From Streptomyces caatingaensis (GTDB taxonomy: Bacteria; Actinomycetota; Actinomycetes; Streptomycetales; Streptomycetaceae): a stretch of 64,000 nt of DNA. Made by a program: the position numbers and the translations under genes. Of this stretch, positions 33,152-41,311 are shown piece by piece (within the stretch, counting starts at the first letter, position 1; every line of letters begins with the position of its first letter). Where the stretch lies: assembly GCF_001187435.1 (NCBI RefSeq), contig NZ_LFXA01000003.1:1-64000 (forward strand), written 5' to 3'. The notes under the pieces are model-generated. The model did not search any database, had not been told where the DNA came from, and was given only the letters and a program-made list of their open reading frames with translations.

Positions 33152-34083
33152 CCGCAGCCCCGCACGGTCGCGGCCAGGGCCTCCTCCACGGAGCCGCTCC
33201 CGCCGGTCAGCGTCCGGCCGGCGGCGGGGTCGAGGAACAGCTCGCGGGTGAGCAGGTCGCCGAGCGAGCCGAGGTGCAGACCGGCCTCCCGGTGGCGCGC
33301 CGCGTGGACGGCGCCGACGGCGCGCAGGCCCGCGCCCAGCAGGGACGGCGGCAGGCGGTGCACCGTGCGCGGCCGCCCGGCGGCGCGGGCGAGGCGCCCC
33401 AGCAGGGCCGCCCAGGAGAGGTTCTCGTCCACCACCGGGTAGGGGCCCGTCGCGCCCTGCTCCAGGGCGCCCGAGGCCGCGCGGGCCACGGTCCGGGCGG
33501 TGACCACCGCCGTCCCGCCCGGGGGCGCCACGAGGGGCGACGGCGAACGCAGCCACGGGAACAGCGGGGCCCACAGCGGCGTCCGGCCCGGCGCGCAGCC
33601 GAACACGAACGGTATCTCCAGCACGGCGGCCGCCCCCCGGGCGGCGCGGGCCTGCTCGACCCTGCTGCGGATGTAGGGATGCCGGGCCGCCAGCTCCAGC
33701 CGGGGCCACCGCCGGTGCAGGGCCGTGAAGTAGGAGCCGAGGACGACGGCCCGGCCGCAGCCCGCCCGCGCGGCGCCCGCCGTCAGGCGTGCCACGGGCG
33801 TGACGTTGCCCGCCTCGAAGTACGGGTACGCGGGCGCGGGCGGGACGGCCCGGTCGTCCGCGCCGGCCGCGAAGACCACCCCGTCGTGTCCCCGGAGCAG
33901 TGCCGCCGGGTCGGCGCAGGCGCGGATGTCCCCGGTGCGGACCTCGACGCGGCCGCCGTGCCCGGTCACGGGGCCGGGGCGGCGCGCGAGGACGGTCACC
34001 AGGTGCCCGCGGCCGAGGAGTTCGGTCACGACGTGATGGCCCAGCAGGCCCGTACCGCCGACGACGAGGATCCGGAGCGCCAT
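33139..34083 (-). CDS. NAD(P)-binding epimerase/NmrA-like protein
   Basis: A 314-residue Rossmann protein with GGTGLLGHHVV at residues 9-19, an acidic residue in VRTGDIRA, and VVLGSYFTALHRR followed by HPYIRSRVEQA. The extended-SDR YxxxK would map to YIRSRVEQ, where Arg stands in the Lys position, so it may be a binding or regulatory relative rather than an active epimerase. The rest resembles actinobacterial nucleoside-diphosphate-sugar epimerase-like proteins of unknown role. Confidence 0.75.
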   Translation of the reverse strand: MALRILVVGGTGLLGHHVVTELLGRGHLVTVLARRPGPVTGHGGRVEVRTGDIRACADPAALLRGHDGVVFAAGADDRAVPPAPAYPYFEAGNVTPVARLTAGAARAGCGRAVVLGSYFTALHRRWPRLELAARHPYIRSRVEQARAARGAAAVLEIPFVFGCAPGRTPLWAPLFPWLRSPSPLVAPPGGTAVVTARTVARAASGALEQGATGPYPVVDENLSWAALLGRLARAAGRPRTVHRLPPSLLGAGLRAVGAVHAARHREAGLHLGSLGDLLTRELFLDPAAGRTLTGGSGSVEEALAATVRGCGAGR

Positions 34084-34168
34084 GCTCTCTCCTTGCGGGT
34101 GGGGGTCCGGTGAGGCAGCCGTTCGAGACTGCCATCCCGTCGCGGCGCCCGCTACGGTGCGCCGCCGG

Positions 34169-35227
34169 TCACAGGAGGGTGAGGAGCTTCTCCGTGAACT
34201 GGCCGGTGGTGGCGGATCCTCCGAGGTCCGGCGTCCGGACGTCGGAGGTGGCGAGCACGGCCGCGACGGCGTCGGTGACGTCCTTGGCCGCCGCGGGATG
34301 GCCGAGGTGGTCGAGCATCAGGGCGGCCGCCCCGATGGCGCCCAGCGGGTTGGCGATGCCGCGGCCGGCGATGTCGGGGGCCGAGCCGTGGACGGGCTCG
34401 AACATCGAGGGGAAGGCGCGTTCGGGGTTGAGGTTCGCGGCCGGTGCGATGCCGATGGAGCCGGCGACGGCGGCGGCCAGGTCGCTGAGGATGTCGCCGA
34501 AGAGGTTGGACGCCACGACCACGTCGTACCGCGCCGGTTCCAGGACGAACTTGGCGGCGAGCGCGTCGATGTGCTCCTTCTCCCAGGGCACGCCGGGGTG
34601 CGCGGCGGCGCGTTCGGCGACCAGTTCGTCCCAGAACGGCATGGTGTGCACGAGGCCGTTGGACTTGGTGGCGGAGGTGACCCGGCCGCCGCGCGCGGCG
34701 GCCAGCCCGAAGGCGTAGTCCAGGACGCGGGTGACCCCGGCCCGGGTGAACACGGCTTCCTGCACGGCCTTTTCCCCGGGGAGGCCGCGGTGCAGCCGCC
34801 CGCCGGCCCGGCTGTACTCGCCCTCGGTGTTCTCGCGGACGACGACGAGGTCGACTTCCCCGGCCCTCGCCCCGCGCACCGGGCTGTCGACGCCCTCGAA
34901 GACGCGGACCGGCCGCAGGTTGACGTACTGGCGGAAGCCGCGCCGGATCGGGATCAGCAGCCCCCAGAGCGAGACGTGGTCGGGCACGTCCGGGTGGCCG
35001 ACGGCGCCGAGGAGGATGGCGTCCCGGTCGCGCAGCCGGTCGAGGCCGTCCTCGGGCATCATCGCCCCCTCGCGCCGGTGGCGTTCGCAGGACCAGTCGT
35101 CGTACGAGGTGTAGTGGAAGGTGATGCCGTGGCGGCGGCCGACGGCGTCCAGGACCTGGCGGGCCGGGGGCAGCACCTCGGGCCCGATGCCGTCACCGGG
35201 GACGAGGGCGATGCGGTGGTTCGTCAT
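34169..35227 (-). CDS. Tartrate/D-malate dehydrogenase-like (isocitrate/isopropylmalate dehydrogenase family)
   Basis: This 352-residue beta-decarboxylating dehydrogenase has ALVPGDGIGPEV at the N-terminus, GAVGHPDVPDHVSLWGLLIPIRR (the tartrate/D-malate type rather than the isopropylmalate type), NLRPVRVFEG, VVRENTEGEYS, and the metal-binding DVVVASNLFGDILSDL. It oxidises a malate-like substrate with NAD and Mg2+ or Mn2+. Tartrate, D-malate and related acids are all possible. The LysR regulator encoded 90 bp upstream on the same strand probably controls it. Confidence 0.85.
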   Translation of the reverse strand: MTNHRIALVPGDGIGPEVLPPARQVLDAVGRRHGITFHYTSYDDWSCERHRREGAMMPEDGLDRLRDRDAILLGAVGHPDVPDHVSLWGLLIPIRRGFRQYVNLRPVRVFEGVDSPVRGARAGEVDLVVVRENTEGEYSRAGGRLHRGLPGEKAVQEAVFTRAGVTRVLDYAFGLAAARGGRVTSATKSNGLVHTMPFWDELVAERAAAHPGVPWEKEHIDALAAKFVLEPARYDVVVASNLFGDILSDLAAAVAGSIGIAPAANLNPERAFPSMFEPVHGSAPDIAGRGIANPLGAIGAAALMLDHLGHPAAAKDVTDAVAAVLATSDVRTPDLGGSATTGQFTEKLLTLL

Positions 35228-35317
35228 GCGTCGATTGCAACAACCGGCCCGCCGCGCCGTCCAAGACGCGGTGCCGATCTCCTTGATAGGGGCGGCTTAT
35301 CGCGAGGCCGGGGGGTG

Positions 35318-36202
35318 TCAGGGAGCGGCGGCGGCGGTCGCGGTGCGCAGGAAGGCGTCCGCGGCCGGGGAGAGCGGGCCCTCACGGCTGATCAGTCCGA
35401 CGCTCAGGGCGCTCCTCGGTTCGATGGCGAGCACCCGGGCGCCGGCCCGCTCGGCCAGCTCCCGCCAGGACTCCGCCACGACGGCGAGCCCCACGCCGCC
35501 GAGGACCAACGGCAGGACGGCCGCCCGGTGTTCGGTCTCGGCCGCGACCTGGAAGCTGATGCCGCCGTCCCGCAGGCCGTCCACGTAGGCGCGCATGCCG
35601 GTGCCCCGCTGCCCGACGACGAGCCGGTGGCCGGCCAGTTCCTCGCGGTGCACCGACCGCCGGCCGGCGAACGGGCCGTCGTGCGGGGCCAGCAGGACGA
35701 AGCGCTGCTCCCCCAGCGGGTGGGCCGTCACGTCCCTGCCGGGCAGGGGCCCGTGGACGGCCAGCAGCCCCAGCTCGGCCGCCCCGGTGCGGACCATGGT
35801 GACGACCTCCCGCGCGGTGAGGGCGGCCCTGACGGCGACGGTCACCCCGGGCCAACGGCCGCCGAAGGCACGGATCATGGTCGTCAGCGGCTCCACCGCC
35901 TGGGAGGGCATCGCGGCCACGTCCAGCCGTCCGGCCCGCAGTTCGTGCACGGCCGCCACCCCGGCCCGGGCCGTCCGCAGGCTGCGGACCGCCGCCCGGG
36001 CGGGCTCGATGAGCGCCCGCCCCGCCTCCGTGAGGACGGCCCGGCGGCCGACCCGGTGGAACAGGGCGCCGCCCAGGTCGCGTTCGAGGGACCGGACGGC
36101 CTGGGAGAGCGCGGGCTGCGACACGTACAGGGCCGCGGCGGCGCGGTGGAAGCCGCCTTCGTCGACGATGGCCAGGAAGTATTCGAGCTGCCGGAAGTCC
36201 AT
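35318..36202 (-). CDS. LysR-family transcriptional regulator
   Basis: A 294-residue LysR protein. The N-terminal winged helix (DFRQLEYFLAIVDEGGFHRAAAALYVSQPALSQAVRSLERDLGG in its usual place, residues 2-45) is followed by a typical effector domain. LysR proteins normally respond to a metabolite of the pathway they control; the dehydrogenase just downstream is the best candidate target. Both lie on the same strand, unlike the common divergent arrangement. Confidence 0.9.
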   Translation of the reverse strand: MDFRQLEYFLAIVDEGGFHRAAAALYVSQPALSQAVRSLERDLGGALFHRVGRRAVLTEAGRALIEPARAAVRSLRTARAGVAAVHELRAGRLDVAAMPSQAVEPLTTMIRAFGGRWPGVTVAVRAALTAREVVTMVRTGAAELGLLAVHGPLPGRDVTAHPLGEQRFVLLAPHDGPFAGRRSVHREELAGHRLVVGQRGTGMRAYVDGLRDGGISFQVAAETEHRAAVLPLVLGGVGLAVVAESWRELAERAGARVLAIEPRSALSVGLISREGPLSPAADAFLRTATAAAAP

Positions 36203-36263
36203 GTCCGGGATCCTCCCCCGGAACGGGGCGGGTCGCGGGCAGGGGGCGGGGCGGCCGGTCCGC

Positions 36264-37304
36264 TCAGAGCATGAGCAGCAGCCGCGTGTGCGGGACCAGC
36301 TTCCGGTTCACGCTGGTGCTCTGGACGAAGATGGTGAAGTCGTCGTTGTGGTCCGGCTTGACGCGGACCTCGGCGTCCGGCAGGCCGAGCAGGGAGCGGG
36401 CCTGCGGGCCGGTGTACACCCGGTCCGTCTTCTTCTCCAGCACCGCGATCTGCTTCCGGGCCTGGATCTTCTCCGACTTGCTCAGCTGGTAGAAGGCGCA
36501 GCCGGTGCGGTAGGCGTGCCCGCATTCGACGACCCGGTCCCGGATGGCCGCTTCGCGGGCGACCGGTATCAGCCGGTACTGCGAGGGGTCGACCGGGGTG
36601 AGACCGGCCGCCTCGATGGTGTCCTTGTTGACCGCCTCGGCCCCCGTGGAGAACACGGCCCGCGATCCCCGGATGCCCCGGGTGCGGCCCACCATGAAGT
36701 TCTCGGTGGCCTGCCGGATGACCTGGCCGGCCTCCTCCAGGCCGCGGGTGCTCGTGGCGTCCCAGATGGCGATGTTGTCCCTGGGGAAGCCGCACTGCAT
36801 GGCCTCGCGCTTGCCCATCTGGTCCGGCACGAGGACGGCCAGTGTCCAGTTGTCCTCCTGGTGGGCGGCCATCTCGGCGACGGCCCGCACCAGTTCGCGC
36901 GTGTCCGAGGCTGGAGCGTCCGGGCAGCGATGGCTCGCGTTCTCCTGCCCGTCGGTCAGGACGAACGTCAAGAAGCTGTGGTCGCCGTACAGTTGGGCGG
37001 TGAGCGCCAGCTCCCGCTGCGACTTCAGCGTGGCCGCGAGCAGGGCCGTCATCCCGCCGACCCGGTACAGCTCCTTCAGGGACGGCATCCGCAGCACGTC
37101 CTTGTCGTAGATGACGCACTCCACCGTGTCGGCGAAGACGTACACCGTCACCCGGGTCTCCTGGTCCAGCTCCTTCGACCGGCGGGCCAGGTAGGCGATC
37201 TGCTGGTCGGCGACTTCGACGACCTTCGCGCTCAGATGCGACATGGACGAACTGGCGTCCAGCACCAGCGCGACGTGGTTGATGTAGTTCTGGATTCCGG
37301 GCAT
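36264..37304 (-). CDS. VWA-domain protein
   Basis: This 346-residue protein begins with a von Willebrand A domain whose metal-dependent adhesion motif is D16-A-S-S-S20, with VGGMTALLAA and LTDGQENASH as the other metal loops. The C-terminal 130 residues (after about 215) are an uncharacterised basic region (YQLSKSEKIQARKQIAVLEKK). There is no signal peptide, so it is cytoplasmic and may act as a scaffold with an unknown partner. The usual MoxR-type ATPase neighbour is absent. Confidence 0.82.
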   Translation of the reverse strand: MPGIQNYINHVALVLDASSSMSHLSAKVVEVADQQIAYLARRSKELDQETRVTVYVFADTVECVIYDKDVLRMPSLKELYRVGGMTALLAATLKSQRELALTAQLYGDHSFLTFVLTDGQENASHRCPDAPASDTRELVRAVAEMAAHQEDNWTLAVLVPDQMGKREAMQCGFPRDNIAIWDATSTRGLEEAGQVIRQATENFMVGRTRGIRGSRAVFSTGAEAVNKDTIEAAGLTPVDPSQYRLIPVAREAAIRDRVVECGHAYRTGCAFYQLSKSEKIQARKQIAVLEKKTDRVYTGPQARSLLGLPDAEVRVKPDHNDDFTIFVQSTSVNRKLVPHTRLLLML

Positions 37305-37439
37305 GGCAGATCCCCCTCGTTCCGTCTCTCCGGCTTCGGTGCAGTCACCTTCTCACCCGCCACTGACAACGGAACGGCGTCGCCCCGGCCCCTCGCGGGA
37401 CCGGGACGGCGCGGAGGCCGGGAAGCGGCTCCCCACCGG

Positions 37440-37772
37440 TCAGAACGGCAGGGCCCCCGCCTCCCTCACTTCGGCGTTCCGGTCGCACCAGGCGACGGAG
37501 GTGCCGCCGGAGCGGGCCCGGTTGCCCAGGCGGAGGTACGCGTGGCCGTCGGGCTGGTGACAGACGACGTACCCGACGAAGGGACGGCCGTGGCACGTGA
37601 TCGACGCGCCGTGTCCCTGGGTGCTGCTCCTCCGGTACTGCCAGGCGTCGCAGGAGAACGCGGACGCGGCGGTGCCGCCGGAGGCCGAGGCGGGTGCCGC
37701 GACGCCCACCGCTCCCCCGCCCGCGAGGGCGAGGACGAGGCCGGCGGTCGCGACCCGGTGGCGGATTCTCAT
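37440..37772 (-). CDS. Small secreted protein
   Basis: A 110-residue protein with a good signal peptide (MRIRHRVATAGLVLALAGGG, cleavage near APASAS) and a mature domain of about 80 residues with four Cys (SCDAW, ITCHG, VVCHQ, AWCDR), probably two disulfides. No family recognised. ATG 37772 follows AGGAGGGCAC, a strong ribosome site. It is divergent from the GMC oxidase gene. Confidence 0.75.
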   Translation of the reverse strand: MRIRHRVATAGLVLALAGGGAVGVAAPASASGGTAASAFSCDAWQYRRSSTQGHGASITCHGRPFVGYVVCHQPDGHAYLRLGNRARSGGTSVAWCDRNAEVREAGALPF

Positions 37773-38009
37773 GTGCCCTCCTGATCGATGTCGTGGTCGA
37801 TCGGGTGCAGCCGCGACGCTACTCCCCGCCCGCGCCCGGCCGGTAGGGCGGCAGGGGCACCGGACGGGCTTTGGCCGGAAGCACTCGTTCCGCCGTCCGC
37901 CGGGGCGGGCCACCCGTTGGGGTGCGGTGCGGGCGTCCGCGGCCCGTCCGCCGTCCCGGCTTCCTAGCGTGGGCCCCGTCCGACGTCGTCGTCCGCCTCG
38001 GGAGTCCTC

Positions 38010-39569
38010 ATGCCATCACGTCGCCGGTTCGCCGGACTGTGCTCGGGCGGAGCGCTCGGCGCCCTGTCCGCGCTGACCTCGGGGCCCGCCGGCGCCGCCA
38101 CGCGGACGCACTTCCGGGCGATCGTCGTGGGCTCGGGCTTCGGGGGGTCGGTGGCGGCACTGCGGCTGGGCGAGGCCGGGGTGGACACGCTGGTCCTGGA
38201 GCGCGGACAGGAGTGGCCGGTCAGCCCGGCGCGGGCCGTCTTCGGCTCGCAGGAACGCGTCCGCGGGTCGATGTTCTGGTTCCGCTCGGTCGCGCGCTGG
38301 CCGGGCGTCCTGCCCGTGCCGGTCCGGCCGCAGCCGGGGCTGGCGGAGGTGTCGGAGCAGCCGCACCTCGACATCCTGTGCGCCGCGGCCGTCGGCGGCG
38401 GTTCGGTCATGTACACCGGGGCGACGGTCGCCCCGCCCCGGTCCTGCTTCGAGTCGCTCTACCCCGCCGGGCTGTCCTACGACGAGTTCGCGGCGCGCTG
38501 GTTCCCCCGCGCCGTGGCCGGGCTGGGCGCGTCCGTGATGCCGCCCGACATCTACGCCTCGCCGCCCTTCACCCATTCCCGGCTGTGGGACCGGCAGATG
38601 CGACGGGCGGGGCACGCGCCCTCCCCCGCGCTGTCCAGCTTCGACTGGGACGTGCTGCGGGCGGAGCTGCGGGGCGCGGTCCGTCCCTCGGCCATCGCCG
38701 GGGAGACGGACTTCGGCTGCTCGGACGGGGCGAAGAAGTCCCTCACGCGTTCCTATCTCCCCCGGGCGCTGGCCACCGGGCGCGTCCGGCTGAGACCGCT
38801 GCACGAGGTCCGCGCGGTCCGCCGCCGGCGCCGCGGCGGTTACGCCCTGGAGGTGCGCCGGCTCGACCCCTCGGGAGCCGTCGCCGGCACCGACGAGTAC
38901 ACCTGCGACCTGCTGTTCCTGTGCGCGGGCACCCTGAACACCAACCGCCTGCTGGTGGCGGCCCGGGAGCGCGGCGGCCTCCCCGGCCTGCCGGCCGCCG
39001 TCGGCACCGGCTTCGGTACCAACGGCGACCAGATCGGCGTCCGTTCCACACTCCTGGACCGCACCGGACCGTCCCAGGGAGCCCCCTGCGCGTCCACCTG
39101 GTTCTCCCCCGGCGCCTATGAGCAGCCGGCCCGGGTGGAGAGCTGGCAGTGGCTGGGGGCCCACGGACTGCCGTTGCTGTTCACGCTCCTGCTGACCGTG
39201 GACCACGACCACCGCGGCCGCTTCGTCCACGACCGCGGCAGCGGCTCGGTGCGGCTGGCGGACTGGGGCCCGGCCAAGCAGCTGCCCTCCGCCCGGACGC
39301 TCGCCCAGTACCAGGCGGACGTCCTGTCCGCCAACCCCGGGCTCGTCACCGTGGCGCTCGACTACCCCTTCCCTTTCACCGCCCACCCGTTGGGCGGGTG
39401 TGTCATCGGCCGGTGCACGGATCTGGAGGGCCGGGTGGAGGGCTCGCCGGGCCTGTACGTGCTGGACGGGTCGCTGATCCCCGGGAACGTGGGCGGCGCC
39501 AACCCGTCCCTGATGATCACCGCGCTCGCCGAGCGGGCCATGGCCCGCATCGTCGCCGCGGGCGGCTAG
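38010..39569 (+). CDS. Secreted GMC oxidoreductase, cholesterol-oxidase-like
   Basis: A 519-residue FAD enzyme. It starts with a Tat-like signal (PSRRRFAGLC) and then VVGSGFGGSVAALRLGEAGVDTLVLERG for FAD binding. AAVGGGSVMYTGATVAPPRSCFESLYP and the C-terminal HPLGGCVIG...LYVLDGSLIPGNVGGANPSLMITALAERAMARI follow Streptomyces cholesterol oxidase closely in order and spacing. It probably oxidises sterols or another alcohol outside the cell after folding with FAD inside. ATG 38010 follows GGGAG. Somewhat shorter than typical ChoA, and the true substrate is not proven. Confidence 0.85.
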   Translation: MPSRRRFAGLCSGGALGALSALTSGPAGAATRTHFRAIVVGSGFGGSVAALRLGEAGVDTLVLERGQEWPVSPARAVFGSQERVRGSMFWFRSVARWPGVLPVPVRPQPGLAEVSEQPHLDILCAAAVGGGSVMYTGATVAPPRSCFESLYPAGLSYDEFAARWFPRAVAGLGASVMPPDIYASPPFTHSRLWDRQMRRAGHAPSPALSSFDWDVLRAELRGAVRPSAIAGETDFGCSDGAKKSLTRSYLPRALATGRVRLRPLHEVRAVRRRRRGGYALEVRRLDPSGAVAGTDEYTCDLLFLCAGTLNTNRLLVAARERGGLPGLPAAVGTGFGTNGDQIGVRSTLLDRTGPSQGAPCASTWFSPGAYEQPARVESWQWLGAHGLPLLFTLLLTVDHDHRGRFVHDRGSGSVRLADWGPAKQLPSARTLAQYQADVLSANPGLVTVALDYPFPFTAHPLGGCVIGRCTDLEGRVEGSPGLYVLDGSLIPGNVGGANPSLMITALAERAMARIVAAGG

Positions 39570-39600
39570 GGGCCGGGCCCGGGGGCGATATGACGGGCCG

Positions 39601-39846
39601 TCAGGGCAGGATCCAGTCGACGTCGTCGACGACGACCTTGCCGTTGTGCGTGCCGCCGGCACAGATCGTGTAGCTGCCCCACTCGATCGTGACCTCCTTC
39701 GGCTGCCCGCCGCCTTCGATGCAGTCCACGTCCGTGACCGGCTGCGGCGCCCGCGGCGCCGCCGTCGCCGGCCAGGCGCCCGGGCCGAGCAGGGCGAGCA
39801 GGATCACCGGCGGGCCGAGGACACGGGTGGCGTGACGTCTGCGCAT
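39601..39846 (-). CDS. Very small secreted protein
   Basis: An 81-residue protein with a signal peptide (RRHATRVLGPPVILLALLGPG, cleavage near ATAAP) and a mature part of about 50 residues with two Cys (DVDCIEGG, YTICAGG) that can form one disulfide. No family recognised. ATG 39846 follows AAGGAGGGAA, a strong ribosome site, which supports it as real. It converges with the GMC oxidase gene. Confidence 0.7.
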   Translation of the reverse strand: MRRRHATRVLGPPVILLALLGPGAWPATAAPRAPQPVTDVDCIEGGGQPKEVTIEWGSYTICAGGTHNGKVVVDDVDWILP

Positions 39847-39955
39847 GGGAGTTCCCTCCTTCCGCCGTCGGAGGGACGGCCTGCCCAGTGTCGCCGGGCC
39901 GACACGGCCCCGCCCGCCCGGCCGCTCCGTACGGGGGACGCGGCGGCCGGGATGC

Positions 39956-39990
39956 GTACGCGCGTACACAACGATATGTACACTCGTACA
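39956..39990. promoter_or_regulatory. Double GTAC dyad, probable TetR operator of the SMR pump
   Basis: GTAC occurs at 39956, 39964, 39978 and 39986, i.e. two copies of GTAC-N4-GTAC spaced 22 bp (two helix turns) apart. The second, TGTACACTCGTACA, ends one base before the SMR start codon. The position over the promoter and the adjacent TetR gene suggest autoregulated repression. Confidence 0.65.
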
Positions 39991-39991
39991 C

Positions 39992-40312
39992 ATGGGATAT
40001 GCACTGCTGGCCGCGGCCATCGCGGCGGAGGTGGCCGGGACGACGGCCATGAAGTACAGCGACGGTTTCAGCAGGCTGTGGCCCTCCCTCGGCACGGCCG
40101 CCGGCTATCTGATCGCCTTCGCGCTGCTCGCCCGGACGCTGAAGGCGATGGAGATGGGCACCGCCTACGCGATCTGGGCCGGGGTGGGCACCGCGGCCGT
40201 CGCCGCGATCGGGACGGTCTTCCTCGGCGAGCCGGCCGGGCTCGCCAAGGTCGCCGGGATCGCCCTCGTGATCCTCGGCGTGGTGCTCCTCAATCTCGGC
40301 GGGGCGCACTGA
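39992..40312 (+). CDS. Small multidrug resistance (SMR) efflux protein
   Basis: A 106-residue membrane protein with four helices and the SMR signatures AAEVAGTTAMKYSDGFSRLWPS (catalytic Glu in helix 1) and AMEMGTAYAIWAGVGTA in helix 3. It functions as a dimer that exchanges protons for cationic drugs. There is no ribosome site before ATG 39992, and an operator dyad abuts it, so the mRNA is probably leaderless. Its stop overlaps the TetR start (TGATG), so the pair is co-transcribed. Confidence 0.9.
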   Translation: MGYALLAAAIAAEVAGTTAMKYSDGFSRLWPSLGTAAGYLIAFALLARTLKAMEMGTAYAIWAGVGTAAVAAIGTVFLGEPAGLAKVAGIALVILGVVLLNLGGAH

Positions 40313-40887
40313 TGGCGGCGGCGCGGCGGTACGACCCCGAGCGGCGCCGGCGGATCATCGACGCCGCGATCCGCGTGGTGGGCCGCTCCGGGATCGCCGG
40401 GCTCACCCACCGCACCGTCGCGGCCGAGGCGGACGTCCCGCTCGGCTCCACGACGTACCACTTCAAGACCCTCGACGACCTCCTCGTGGCCGCCCTGCGC
40501 CAGGCCGGCCAGGGCTTCGTCACGGTCGTGCGCGAGCACGGCGGCGCCGCCGCGGGCCCGGCCGCCGCGGGCCAGGAGGACGACCTGGCCGCCGAGTTGG
40601 CCCGCCTCACCGGCCGGTGGCTGGCCGACCGCGCCGGCGCCGAGCTCGAGTACGAGCTCTACCTCGCCGCGCTGCGCCGCCCCGCACTGCGCGCGGTGGC
40701 CGCCGAATGGTGGGAGGAACTGGCCGAGTTGCTCGCCCGCCGCACCGATCCGCGCACCGGGCGCGCCCTGGTGGCGCTGCTCGACGGCGTCTGCCTGCAC
40801 GTGCTGCTGACGGGCGGGGAGTACGACGAGGAGTACGTGAGAGACGCGCTCGGACGGCTGGTGCGGGCGGGCCGCTCCGGACGGTGA
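40312..40887 (+). CDS. TetR-family regulator, probable repressor of the SMR pump
   Basis: A 191-residue regulator with the N-terminal TetR helix-turn-helix (RRRRIIDAAIRVVGRSGIAGLTHRTVAAEADVP then GSTTYHFKTLDDLL) and a helical ligand domain. It overlaps the SMR gene by one base and probably binds the paired GTAC dyads upstream of that gene, releasing them when a toxic cation is present. Its stop codon lies inside the first degenerate unit of the 14-bp tandem array. Confidence 0.88.
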   Translation: MAAARRYDPERRRRIIDAAIRVVGRSGIAGLTHRTVAAEADVPLGSTTYHFKTLDDLLVAALRQAGQGFVTVVREHGGAAAGPAAAGQEDDLAAELARLTGRWLADRAGAELEYELYLAALRRPALRAVAAEWWEELAELLARRTDPRTGRALVALLDGVCLHVLLTGGEYDEEYVRDALGRLVRAGRSGR

Positions 40888-41177
40888 GGCCCGGACGGTC
40901 AGGTCCGGACGGTGAGGCCCGGGCGGTCAGGCCCGGGCGGTCAGGCCCGGGCGGTCAGGCCCGGGCGGTCAGGCCCGGGCGGTCAGGCCCGGGCGGTCAG
41001 GCCCGGGCGGTCAGGCCCGGGCGGTCAGGCCCGGGCGGTCAGGCCCGGGCGGTCAGGCCCGGGCGGTCAGGCCCGGGCGGTCAGGCCCGGGCGGTCAGGC
41101 CCGGGCGGTCAGGCCCGGGCGGTCAGGCCCGGGCGGTCAGGCCCGGGCGGTCAGGCCCGGGCGGTCAGGCCCGGGCG
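40877..41177 (+). repeat. 14-bp tandem repeat array (21 units)
   Basis: Three degenerate units (40877-40918) are followed by 18 identical units of CCGGGCGGTCAGGC (40919-41170) and a 7-bp partial copy. Every unit junction recreates the palindrome GCCCGGGC. The array starts across the TetR stop codon and fills the gap toward the antiporter promoter. Fourteen is not a multiple of 3, so a coding role is unlikely. The identical units suggest recent expansion and probable copy-number variation between strains. Confidence 0.95.
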
Positions 41178-41311
41178 TCGGAAATAATCCCCGTTTATCC
41201 CTCGATCAGGTGGAAGGCCCCAATCGCCGCACCGGGCAAAGTAACTGCGCCCTACAGTCTTCCTGGCTTCAGCCGAGCCGCTGTCCTCGTTCTCGGGAAA
41301 GGCACAGGGCC

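Noticed and set aside
40877..41177. CRISPR array
   Set aside because: Units are directly adjacent with no spacers, only 14 bp long, and no cas genes are present.
40912..41187. 91-codon ORF encoding a collagen-like repeat through the 14-bp array
   Set aside because: All three forward frames are open because the unit lacks stops; the 14-bp period shifts frame each unit, and no ribosome site or start context supports translation.
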